From Prunella strophiata (lineage: Eukaryota > Chordata > Aves > Passeriformes > Prunellidae): a stretch of DNA of 64,000 nt. Both the position numbers and the translations under genes were made by a program. Numbering within the stretch: the stretch's first letter is position 1; every line of letters starts with the position of its first letter. Below, one piece after another: positions 11,345 through 22,000 of this stretch. The notes beneath the pieces were generated by a model. That model was not told the DNA's origin. It saw only the letters and a list, made by a program, of their open reading frames with translations, and ran no database searches. The DNA lies in NCBI GenBank assembly GCA_036583965.1, contig JAZBQD010000014.1, positions 37,868,990 to 37,932,989 on the forward strand, read 5' to 3'.

Positions 11345-11375
11345 ACAATTTTTAATGTAAAATCAATAGTTTATT
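11345..11375 (-). terminator. FRS2: FRS2 poly(A) signal and downstream GU-rich element
   Basis: On the minus strand a canonical AATAAA (complement of 11370-11375) is followed, about 20 nt further on, by a GU-rich stretch TTGTCTGTGGGTT (complement of about 11334-11347). Cleavage is expected around 11348-11358. This is the best such combination between the FRS2 stop codon and CCT2. Confidence 0.7.
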
Positions 11376-12480
11376 GCCATGCTACAATTTTTTTTTTTTC
11401 CAAATGAAGTTGGCACTGGTAAGGGGAAAAATGTACATAACACATTTTTTTAAAAATGCACATTTGGTAAGCTTTCTCTATAACAACAGCTTAAAAGAAG
11501 TGAAATTATTTTTTTTAAGATTAATGTGGAATGGCATAAAAATACACTCTTTCTGCATAGTATAAGAAATACGGAATGTTTGTAAAACAAATTCACTGAA
11601 CAGGGAAAATTACTTGAAATTTTATAAACAATTTGGCAATGGTACTCCCACTGTTTAGACTTTTTTTATATAAAAGAAATAAAAATCTAGAAAGCTACCT
11701 TTATACAAAGTTGCTATATTTATGCCTTTAAGTAGGAAAAAACATTTTATAATGCAAATTAGGACATACAATAATCTTACAATATGATACAATGTAATGA
11801 CAAGAAAGGAACATACAACATAAGATTTTGGCCTTTGTAGAAATGTCTATTTCTGCATTTAATAAATGCATTTGTGGCACACTGGTGACTACTGTATCAC
11901 TACTGCCAGCCAGCTTTGACGCCGGTGCGGTGCTCGGCTGGGACACAGACTGCTTTCCAGGAGACCAAAGGTGATGCTGCCGTGAAGCCAGACAACGTGA
12001 AAAAGGCAACGTGCCTGCTGGTCGAGCCATCTGGACTGTGGGACACCATACAACACTCTTTCCTCTCATACCAGAGCATTTCTTATACATTCAGTTATTA
12101 AGTACCAAAGTCTTACAAGTGAGAACATCCGTGTTTGCGATTTGGCAAAATTTCAAAATACAAAGTTAGTACCAAATATATAATATATTATATATAAAAT
12201 GTGGGTGTATGATATACACACATATTCCAATGCAAAAAACCCTGCATTATTATGGAGTGAAATTCACTGACATCCATTCCTAAATAACATTACCACTGAA
12301 AAACAGGTGTAATCCTGATCTTTCACACATTTTAGAATCACTTCCTCTTTCATACACAACAGTTAAAGCAATATATATGCAACTATGACTAAGAAATCAA
12401 AATTCCCATAATTATCTGAACTCTGACCACAACAAATAGGATTTGGTTTTCAGTACATGTAATTAAATATATTTATATTT

Positions 12481-12660
12481 TTACATCTTTTTAGACCATT
12501 CCTGAAGAACTTGACCAAGCAGGTCCTCAGGTGTAACAGAGCTGTTACGCCAGCAGTACTTGATCTTGCAGGAGCACATCCAGTGGCCCTTGAAGTCAAC
12601 AGGAATCATTTCTTCGTCTTCAAAGGACACTGCATGCAGACTGAACAAGCTCTGGAAGGG
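12481..12660 (-). other. Coding-like 59-codon open frame inside the FRS2 3' UTR
   Basis: From just after an in-frame TGA (12661-12663) to a TAA (12481-12483) the minus strand is open for 59 codons. The translation looks protein-like: FEDEEMIPVDFKG, then GHWMCSCKIKYCWRNSS, then VTPEDLLGQVLQEWSKKM at the end. Third codon positions are roughly 60% G/C in otherwise AT-rich surroundings. A possible splice acceptor (CCCTTCCAG) lies at its start. I do not recognise the family. It may be a terminal exon, a translated 3' UTR ORF, a gene relic, or a conserved UTR block open by chance. Confidence 0.35.
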
Positions 12661-15600
12661 TCACCCCGCTAACAAGGAAGTTTTCCTGACATCAAAGCTC
12701 CTTGTCAGACTTCCTTTCCAACTGTCAAGGGCAAGGACCGGAGCAAAGGATACTCTGGGCTCCGTGGGTCACTTGGCAGGTGGTGCTGGGAGCAGCCGTA
12801 CACAGCACAGCCCCAGCACCAGGGACTGGCAGGGTGAGCTTCACAGCACCTTTCATACTAAAGCTTCTCATGGACAGCAGGGAGCTGCTTCCCCCACACT
12901 CCTCACTTGGCAATTCGGTCACTACAGGTCTCAGACAGGAGCTCTCGCTGGGACCCCAAGGCATTTAGTACTTTGTAGACACAGAGGAAGATGGTCCCTG
13001 TTCTGAAGGGCTTGAGCCTATCTTTTAATCATAGTTTTTACATAATCTCCTTTCTATATACACATATTTGCTACATAAAATAGAATTACACCAAAGTAAT
13101 GGATATAGTGGAAAACACTGTCACAATATATGTATATTACCACACTAAATAATTACTAAAACTGCAAGAAAAATTTCAAAAATGCCCTTCATAACGTATA
13201 AAAATATAGAAATGTCCAACACTTGTTTCATCAACCTTATTTCTCATATTCTATTTCTACCTGTACACCGACATACTTCCAAACAAAATACTGCGTTAAT
13301 CTGGAGTAAACACCGTGTTAGAAAAATATCCTCATAAGACATCTGACAGACTTACTCACATACCTTACAGCACAGCACAAGAAATAATGTATACATGGTC
13401 AGAGTTGCAGATGCTAAGTTGCTCTTTATTTTTCTTCTGATTTACTCATCTTGTCCAAAAGAGGAAGTAATTACTAAAGATCGTGAAAGAACCTCAACAC
13501 AACTTCCTTTTTCATAATCTTCTGTAAGAAGGACATCAGCAAACCTGACTCCATCTTAACGCAGTTTTTTGTGGTGGAATTTCTTCTGGATTTTTTTTTT
13601 TTCTTGGAGTGTATATGAATTAAAAATAAAGATATAATAAATGAAGTTAGGTTTATATTAAGTAAATACTGTCAAATATAAATGCCTGAATTGCTACCTC
13701 AAGGAAGAGATGGGAAAGATCATATCATTAAATTCCAAAAATACCTAACTCTATCTATCACAATGAAGGACCAGACTCCTTTAGGGGAAATAGGAGAATT
13801 TCAGATTTAAGTCCACTACTAGTTCCTACTCCATTAGTTTCATCTTATTTGCAGCCATTAAATAAATTAGTACAGTGCAGAAATGGAATTTCACCATTGA
13901 TCTCACCTTACATGAAGCAAGGAATACTGCTTAAAAACAGACATCCAAATCAGATACATCATTGTATGCTCAAACTAGTAACTGACATGAATCAGAATTT
14001 CCACTCGTACTTCACCGACAATGAATAAGAACAATCTGCTCTCTCTGGAATCTCTCTCATTGAGAAGCGGGTAAATATAAAACAAAAACTAGTACAGCCA
14101 GATTTTGAGCCAATAGTGTTATAAAACCAGCAAAATCAACTGCTGATCTGTCACCTATAAAAAGCAGCCCTGTTTTGACATTGGTTTGGACTTTGTACAC
14201 TTTACACATTTCTGTGATCCTTTTTACACCCAAGCCCTCGTCAGAGGTGCAAACACACACAAATATCGGGTGGGGGGGGCAGTGGGGGGAAGGATATTTT
14301 ATCAATTTATTACATGAAATTTCTACTTCAACACTTATATTTTCTATAAAAGCTCTGAAGGCTTTAATAGGAATAGTGCTTCAATGCACACCATCAGATT
14401 CAGCCCCTGTTAAATGCAAAACATACTTATTGGGGGAAACAAAAGATGTTCTAGTGAGTGTCACAGTTTTCAGAATGGTCTTTTTCAATATTGTTTTAGG
14501 AAATTAGCAAAAAACACCACAAAAATTAAAACAATTGGTCCTCCTTCTATCATGATTTTGAGGAAAAGATAATTTTCCTGATGTAACAATGGAATAAATC
14601 CTCATTCCCTATATTTCTAGCACAATATTATGTACTTTTGGTCACTTTTTTTGTCTTCTTTAACAACTCAGTTTCCTTCTTTAAAAGATACATTACTGTA
14701 TGTCTTTCCCAAATCATTGCACTAAAGGAATACCTACAATTAAAGGTTTCCCCTTGTCAAATGTGTTTGAAGGGCAGCAACCAACTGCACATTATGGATG
14801 AAAAGTAGAATTGGATGGAGATGCTACCATTTTTACAGGACCTAGTTTATGTAAACTTAACATGCCACATTTACTAAAGAAAATCGTTACATATTTCTAG
14901 TTTCTCAGTCTATACACCTGTGGGCCCAAAATAAATATGATCTAAATACCATGGAGAGATTTCAGCTGAAAACTGAATCCTAGATTACAGACACTAAATC
15001 TAACATCACAGCCTTTAAAAGAGACTGAATTGAAAAAATACTTACTAAGTCTCAAAGGGTAAAGTGCATTGCAACTGCATCTACTTCAAGGGGCAGAAAA
15101 TAAGGAATGCTAAAGATGAGCAGTGTGTGTGACAGGGATTACCCAGTATGTTTGCAGCGTACACAAAATGAGAAAGCATTATCCCACCTGTGAAACATAA
15201 CAGGTTAAAAAAGTAGTCCTGGAAAATATGTCATCAGACTTCTTAATATAATTAAGGCTACAGACAGTTGAAATTTCAGTATGTTCTCAATTCTGGGGAC
15301 CAGAGCTAAGAAAACATTGTGAAACTTGCAACAATGTATAAAATTTGCTCAGACCATTATTTTTATCTGAGACTATTCAGAATAAATGCATAGGACAGTG
15401 CACTGGAACTAAGGAGAGATATGGCTGGTTGTTGAAATTTCAGCAGGTCACTTATGATCTACCCAAAGCCTCTGCTTCCCTATTTAGTAGTTAAGAATAT
15501 TATTACTTCCCTGCCTCACAGGTGTGTTTTAAGGGTCCAGTTAATTAGTCCAAACTATACAGATGAAGACAGATATATTGCTAAGCAGCTAGCTAGATCA

Positions 15601-15780
15601 AACAGGTTTGCCTCAAAACACACACAGCTCACAAATTTAAGTGAGCTATATGCTAAGAACAAGAATCACACCAGTATTATTAACCCAGTAAGTATTTTGC
15701 ACTACATGGTAATTTCTCTTCAGTACAGACCAGGAGGTCCATAAGGTGAGGCAATGGCAAAGATGTGAGGGAGCAGTTAC

Positions 15781-16090
15781 AGAATCACAGAATCAGTAGG
15801 CTTGGAAAAGACCTCTGAGATCACTGAAGCCAACCTATGACTGAACACCACCTTGTCAACAAGACCACTGCACCAACTGCCATGTCCAGTCTTTCCTTGA
15901 ACACTTCCAGGGACAGTGACTCCACCACCTCCCTGGGCAGCACATTCCAATGCCTAATCAGCCTTTCTGTGAAGAATTTCTTGCTAACATCTACCTGGCA
16001 CAGCTTAAGCCTATGTGTCTTGTCCTGTTGCTGGCTGACTGGGAGAAGAGCTCAAAGCCCACCTGGCTACAACCTTTAAAATGCCTAGCT
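15781..16090 (-). mobile_element. CR1 LINE fragment within the FRS2 3' UTR
   Basis: Reads as the reverse complement of the CR1 3' region: AGAATCACAGAATCAGTAGG (tail), CCTCTGAGATCACTGAAGCC, CTGGGCAGCACATTCCAATG, TTTCTGTGAAGAATTTCTTG, then CTTGTCCTGTTGCTGGC and GGGAGAAGAGCTC. The 3' end is at 15781 and the truncated 5' end near 16090-16135. It is in sense with FRS2, so it would be part of the mRNA. Clear divergence suggests an old copy. Confidence 0.92.
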
Positions 16091-18089
16091 CTAGGTAGTC
16101 TTTACCTTCTTAAGTACCAAGGTCTCCTCACAAGTCAGCCAGTCTATCACAAGAGCATGCAGAAGCTGACCATGAAATAATTAGTACGGTTTTTTTATAA
16201 AAAATCTCTTTTAAGTTCCTCACAAAGGTCTCAATGACTCCCATCTTTTACTTCAGCAAATTATGTTCTTTGTCCATCTAGTATTTCAGTACCATACAGT
16301 CTGTAAAGAATAATGAAGGCCAGAGTGAAAAGGTGGCCTGATGCCACCTATTGGTATGGCAAGAGACATATATTTCAGGTGCTGCTACTACTGCTGCCAC
16401 TACTAAATGAGAGAAGACCAAAGAAAAAGTTGTAGGAACAGAAATACACACCAATTTAAAAGACAGAAAATAACTGTAGTTTGTTTTTTATAAAACTTCA
16501 ATTCAAATATTGCATGGAGACCCTTAATGCTTTTTCAGATCTCCAAATGGCTTTTCTTGAATGTTTTTCCTCACAGTTCAAGGGTTATTTTACATCATAC
16601 CAGTTCACACAAGTGTCAGTTCCTTTGCAATCACAGGCTCAAGAGCAATCTCTTCTGCTGCTAGTACCAAGGTGCACCTGCAATACTGCCAGAATTCTAA
16701 GATTATTCAGAGTATTAATAAACAAACAAAAAAAAGGTCTAAGGGTGCCTCTGGCATATTCAACAAACAACATTCTACCTGGATGTACCTGTAACACTGA
16801 GCAGCCATCATTGTAACCAAATTCACCAACAGCAAAAGGAAAACAAGTATGCTCATAGATAACACTACCTTCAGATAATTTACTATGTATCTTTTTAAAT
16901 TAAAGTACACTATCACCTAGGGATGCACATTGCTAGAACGTACAACCTCCTATAAAGAACTATCAGGTCCAGTACCCTGCCTCCCATGTAACCTGTGTTT
17001 GATGCTTTAGAGGAAGACAATAACTGCATAATAAACCTTTCCAGTTGTGCAATAATGCATGCTGCTGGAGAGCTGGGATATTTCGGTCAGGCATAAAAAA
17101 GTAGAACACTGGACAAAGACAACCATTTGACCTTCAAGAGTCTTGCTTTGTCAAATGCAGAGAGTAAGACAAATACATAGATGATCCTGAACAATTAAAG
17201 CTATGTACAAAATTTTGACTTCTAAACCAAGACATTATGGAAAAAGACATCATGGAACAAATAAAAAGGAAACACACAAATGCAAAGAAAAGAAGGCACA
17301 CAACTAAGAAATGACAAGAGAACCTTAATTCATACAGCCCACCTGTGAATTCCTTCACAAAAAACCCCAAAACTCTAATGAGATAAAAATTTTGTCAGGT
17401 TTCAGAGGGAATTTGATATGTCACTTGGAATTCTATTCCAACGGAAGGAGCTTAAAGTTGGTTTTTGATGTGTTTATAGCTCTGATCAACAACCATCAAT
17501 GGGACCTCTCAAAAATCACACAAGTTAAGAAAACTGTCAGGAATTAGAGGCCTTCTTGCTCACAGACAAAAAAGGTGTGGTGTTTATATTCCTTGAGATG
17601 AACCAATATATCCTGTGTATGTCAAACTGAGTGAATTAACATATTACACACAATTCATTCTGGAGGAACCACTTCAATGAGGAATGAACGTCAGATATGT
17701 ATATTGAAAGATTAGGTTTACCTGCTAATAATGCACATATCAAGAGGCTTTAAAAAGTGTTATAAATGCCATTAATGAGTATAGGCACCAGACCAGAATA
17801 TTTATAAATTCAAAACTGGCATGTCACTCAGACTCTAATCAATTAAAGAGGCACTGTGAAAGGTGGTGATGCTGCTATGCAGTAATTATTTCTACTGTAG
17901 AATGAAATAGTGTTACCTAAAATGAATACTTGCTCTACATTAATTCCCTTTAGTAAGACAAGTACATGAAGTATGCAGAAAAAGTTCTATTAGTCTATAA
18001 AAGGCGTTAGTGTTAAGAAATGCAAAGTACTCGCATCTTCAATTTTATAAACTTCACAAAAGGTGCAAATGATTCAATGCTCCCCAGGC

Positions 18090-19040
18090 TCACATAGGCA
18101 GGTCAGTACTGTTATGTCTAGTTTTCCTAGAAGTACCGTCATCGCGGGGCAGTGCTTTTTGCAAGCTTGACATAGCAGCAGTTCTTTCAATGTCTATCAC
18201 AGCATACAGCTCTGTGCGCCTGGTTGGAGTTTGCGGAAGTGGAGTGGTGGGGGTTTTTGGAGTCTGAGGGTTGTCAGAGTCACTACCACCTTCCAAGTCA
18301 ACCTGTATATAGTTGAGCTGCCTGTGTTCTAAACTCGGACGCCTAATGTCAAAGTTAAAGACTGTTGGGGTACAGTCCCGACGTCGTGTAAATTCTACTT
18401 TATGAGCACTTGCTGGTACTGTTACATTCTCCGTATTGACATAGTTATGCATTAGATCTAGGTTGTTGTGGTAGCCATTCAGAGACGGGGTCTTTGGTCC
18501 TAAACTGTCATCTTCATCTCTGCTCAGCTTCCGGGCTTCCCAGACAGGAGGCAAGGATGGCAAGTTCTCGTAGTTCAGCAGCGCAGTTCTCCTCTGAGCA
18601 GAGTTGTTAATGTTCTGGGTGTCTGAGGTACTGGTTGATGTCAAGCGACCTCTCCTGACCCCTGAGGCACTAGGGATTGATAACCTATTTATATTTTCGT
18701 ACACCAATTTATTACCAGATGGTGTCTCTCTGCGTTCATCACTGTCGTACCCAGTGTCCCATTCAGTGTTGTTTGTGCTGCTGCCACTAACTTGATCTCT
18801 CCCAAGTTGTTCCAGTTTCTCTCTCTCCATTAACTGCCTTTGAACAGGTGTTGGTCCTAAAACAAACTTCACTCCTTCAGGCTCCAGGAGAACCTGAGCA
18901 TCTCTGTCATCAGTACACATCTGATCTTCTTTCACTTTAGTTGTTTCAGTGTTTGAAAGCTTTGATTCCAGTGGCACATGCACACTTGATCGATTTTTTC
19001 TTTCCTCTTGTACTCCAGTAGTGTTTACGTAAGTGTGCAC
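18090..19040 (-). CDS. FRS2: FRS2 last coding exon
   Basis: Encodes residues 193-508, the unstructured effector tail, in 316 codons to the TGA at 18090-18092. It begins at GTG (Val193) after the acceptor CCTTTTAG; no methionine starts here. It carries Tyr196, 306, 349, 392, 436 and 471 and Thr-Pro sites 376, 452, 455, 458 and 463. It ends ...TRHNSTDLPM and continues into the 3' UTR. Confidence 0.98.
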   Translation of the reverse strand: MHTYVNTTGVQEERKNRSSVHVPLESKLSNTETTKVKEDQMCTDDRDAQVLLEPEGVKFVLGPTPVQRQLMEREKLEQLGRDQVSGSSTNNTEWDTGYDSDERRETPSGNKLVYENINRLSIPSASGVRRGRLTSTSTSDTQNINNSAQRRTALLNYENLPSLPPVWEARKLSRDEDDSLGPKTPSLNGYHNNLDLMHNYVNTENVTVPASAHKVEFTRRRDCTPTVFNFDIRRPSLEHRQLNYIQVDLEGGSDSDNPQTPKTPTTPLPQTPTRRTELYAVIDIERTAAMSSLQKALPRDDGTSRKTRHNSTDLPM

Positions 19041-22000
19041 CTAAAAGGGAAAGAAAAAAGAAGAAATTCAAACACTATTGTGCCTTTCCCTCCACCAAAT
19101 TTATTAGCTTCTTAACTCCCCGCTTTTCTAAGGAAAATATCTGAAAAGAAAAACTTGTGCTGGCAGGTGTTTAAGAGCAAAAGTCACCTCTCTTGCATTT
19201 TGTTAAACTGTAGTCAGTTTTAGCTTTTTTCCCTGAAGTTTGTTATTAGTTATGTTAATGTTCCTCTAATGAGAAAACAGAATTTATATCTTACACTCAT
19301 AATTATTTTTATTTGGTGTTTTATCTCAGTTGTGCTATAGTTCTAGAGTTTGGCTCTAATCAAGACTACCTTGGGCTGCTCCAACTTAGCTCATAACTTT
19401 ACCAGGGCAGATCACTGCAAGATCTACTTTGTTGTCCCTTATCAGTGACCAACAATTATTTTGGCTAAGTTTATGTTCATAACCTCCACACTGCAAGGAA
19501 ATCTACTGTCCATACAAGGAAAAAAAAAAAAAAAACAACCAAAAAGAAAACCCTTGGTCTCTTGCCTTGTGTACTACTCCAGGAACAAAAAGAGAGGTTT
19601 GGTCTACAGGAAGAACTATCCATTCTTTCTTCAAGAGCCAACAGCCTCCTAAGAACAGGAACTCGTAGAAAAATACACAATTCCATATGAAGTGTGGCAC
19701 TCAGAATTAAAAAGAAGCAGAAGTTGGCACTTCTTCTTCACTTCACTAAGAAAGGCAGAGATACCCTCCTAGGTTATATCCCTCCAATTTCCACAGTGGA
19801 TCAATACAAGGCTGAATGGGAAAGACTGGATTAAAATTCTCCAAATTTTAATTCTATGTTTGGATACCCAAACAGCAAAAGTAGTATTTTACAGCAGCAG
19901 TCATGTAGTTTGCCAATCTCTCTGTCAAGCTCTGTCAGCTGAAGTGTCATTTACCAGATCACTTGACTCTTCCACTGATTTTTTAAACTCACTTACTAGT
20001 CAGTAACTCCAACAATAACACCTGAGCGCTTCTGTGAGTGCTCCTAACAAATCCTTTCCCACAAGACAGTTCACAGCCCTCTGCTGTGGCTACCTTCTCT
20101 GGTTTCCAAAACTGTTTCCTATCACACATGAATGTCTTCCTAAACCACATGATAGTCAATTTTAAAAGTGTCATTTTCATCAGTAGCCTGAATGAGAGAG
20201 AAGATACCCTGACAGTTTTCAGTCTATCCAGACTGGCAGGGCATCCACTGAGAGGGGCCTCTGCAGTCTAGAGAACTGACCTCATGGAAACCTTATGAAG
20301 TTCAGCAATAGCAAATAGAAAATCCAGTGCTTGGTATGAAACAACACCAACAGTACAGGCTAGATACCAACTGATTGAAAACAGCCTTGCAGCAAAACTT
20401 CAGGGGTCCAGGTGAATGGTAGGTTGAATGTGAGTCAGCAGTCTGCTTTTGCAGCAATGAAAACCAAACATGCACTGGTTTGTGCTAGCAATAGCACAAC
20501 CAGTAAGTTAAGGAAAGTTATGGTTACCATCAGTTCAGCTCTCATGAGACTGAACCTGGGCTCCAGAGCACAAGACAGCACCATACTAAGGCTAGTGCAG
20601 TGGAGGGCCATGACTAGAGACGAGCTGGAGCACATGACATACAAGGAGAAGCTGAGGACACCATCTTCGTTCCATTTTAAGAGATCGCAGGGAACCACCT
20701 AACACCTGTTTTCAACTACCTAACAGATAAAGCAAAGACAGAGCCAGACCCTTTAGGGGGATGTTCAGCAAAAGGCCAAGGGACAACCAGCACCAGATGT
20801 AACAGGCAAAAATCTGGTAACACAGAGAGAAGTGATTTCACAACAAAAGTGGTGAAACACTAGAACACATGGCTCTGATTCTGTGGAATCCCCTTGCCCA
20901 TAGTATTCAAAACATGACCAGGACAACGCTCTGTGCAGCTGTCTCTAACTTAAAACTTTGATCTACAGGACTGGAGGTCCCTTCTAACCTAAGTTATTCC
21001 ATGACTTCTATTTGGCAAATAGAAGACTTACATACAAAAAAAGCTTTTTGACCAGGATCTCTCATTATAATGTACAGTTACTGATGTTTAAAAATACTTA
21101 CTGAAATTTTTTAAAATAGTATAATGCAAACACTTTCTGTATCTTTATTTTTATATAAAATATAAATTCCTCAGCAAGCCATTCTACAAAGTATCATTTT
21201 AAAGAGGCAAGGCAAACACTTTTCTGAGGTAGTTAAAATATTGTAGGAATACATTACACCTGATACTGAAAAACGCAAGTGAAAGCCTACAGAACAATCA
21301 TTAGAAAAATCTGAAGTAATGTAGAACCCAAGTTGCACAAAGGGAAAAAAAACACCCACTTGCTCCTCTGCTACAAGTAAAGGATGTGTTGATTCTTCAC
21401 CGACAGAGGGGAGGCGTGCGCTGCCGACAGAAGGATGTCTGCTGGAAGGGTGTGAAGAAGCATCTCCAAAAGATGGGTATCTGGGATAGCCGTTGGGTAA
21501 ACTTTGTGCATTGAATCCAGGAGCTGATTCAATTAGAAAACAGCCAAAACCATATTAAAATAGAACATTTTACTGTATATGAATAAGATACTTTATATCT
21601 TAAGTTTAATTTTCAAAAGAGAAAGTAGAATATGTAAAACAATACTAAATATTCACAAAGCTGGATTTTGCTTGGAGGAAGGAAATGGAAAGCAGAACAG
21701 CATCCTGGTATTTGCCAGAACACATTTATGAAGCAAGCACTGAAACAGTAGGTTTATTAATAGGTGTATTACACACCCAGTAAACTCCCTCCAACTTCTC
21801 TTTCTCCCATTAACATCTCTCCCTGACAAACAGAGACTTCCTTTACCTAAGCTTCCATTTCTCTGATATCATCAATAAACTGGAATTCCTAGTTTCAAAT
21901 ATCAAGCCATCTGCCTGAGATTTCAAAAACATCAAAATTCAAAATTCAAAAATATTAGGTAAATACTTCACTCATCAATTCATCTACTAAGAGCAAAAGA

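Larger units (their letters stand above)
11350..18089 (-). other. FRS2: FRS2 3' UTR (about 6.7 kb, inferred)
   Basis: Long 3' UTRs are known for vertebrate FRS2. From the stop codon at 18090 the sequence is AT-rich, with no splice-supported gene, down to the poly(A) signal at 11370. It holds a CR1 insertion (15781-16090), a plus-strand G-rich stretch near 14268-14289, a GC-rich block (12590-13010) with a coding-like open frame, and a TA-rich stretch near 12175-12200. Other AATAAA hexamers (complement of about 13426 and 14304) could give shorter isoforms. That all of this is one exon is inferred. Confidence 0.6.

Noticed and set aside
11728..12090. 120-codon minus-strand frame near the end of the FRS2 3' UTR
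   Set aside because: Composition is not coding-like (Ser/Cys-rich, then hydrophobic low complexity), and an overlapping frame exists on the other strand.
12560..13006. 148-codon plus-strand frame in the FRS2 3' UTR
   Set aside because: Shadow of the GC-rich block. The coding-like signal is on the minus strand, and the plus-strand translation looks random.
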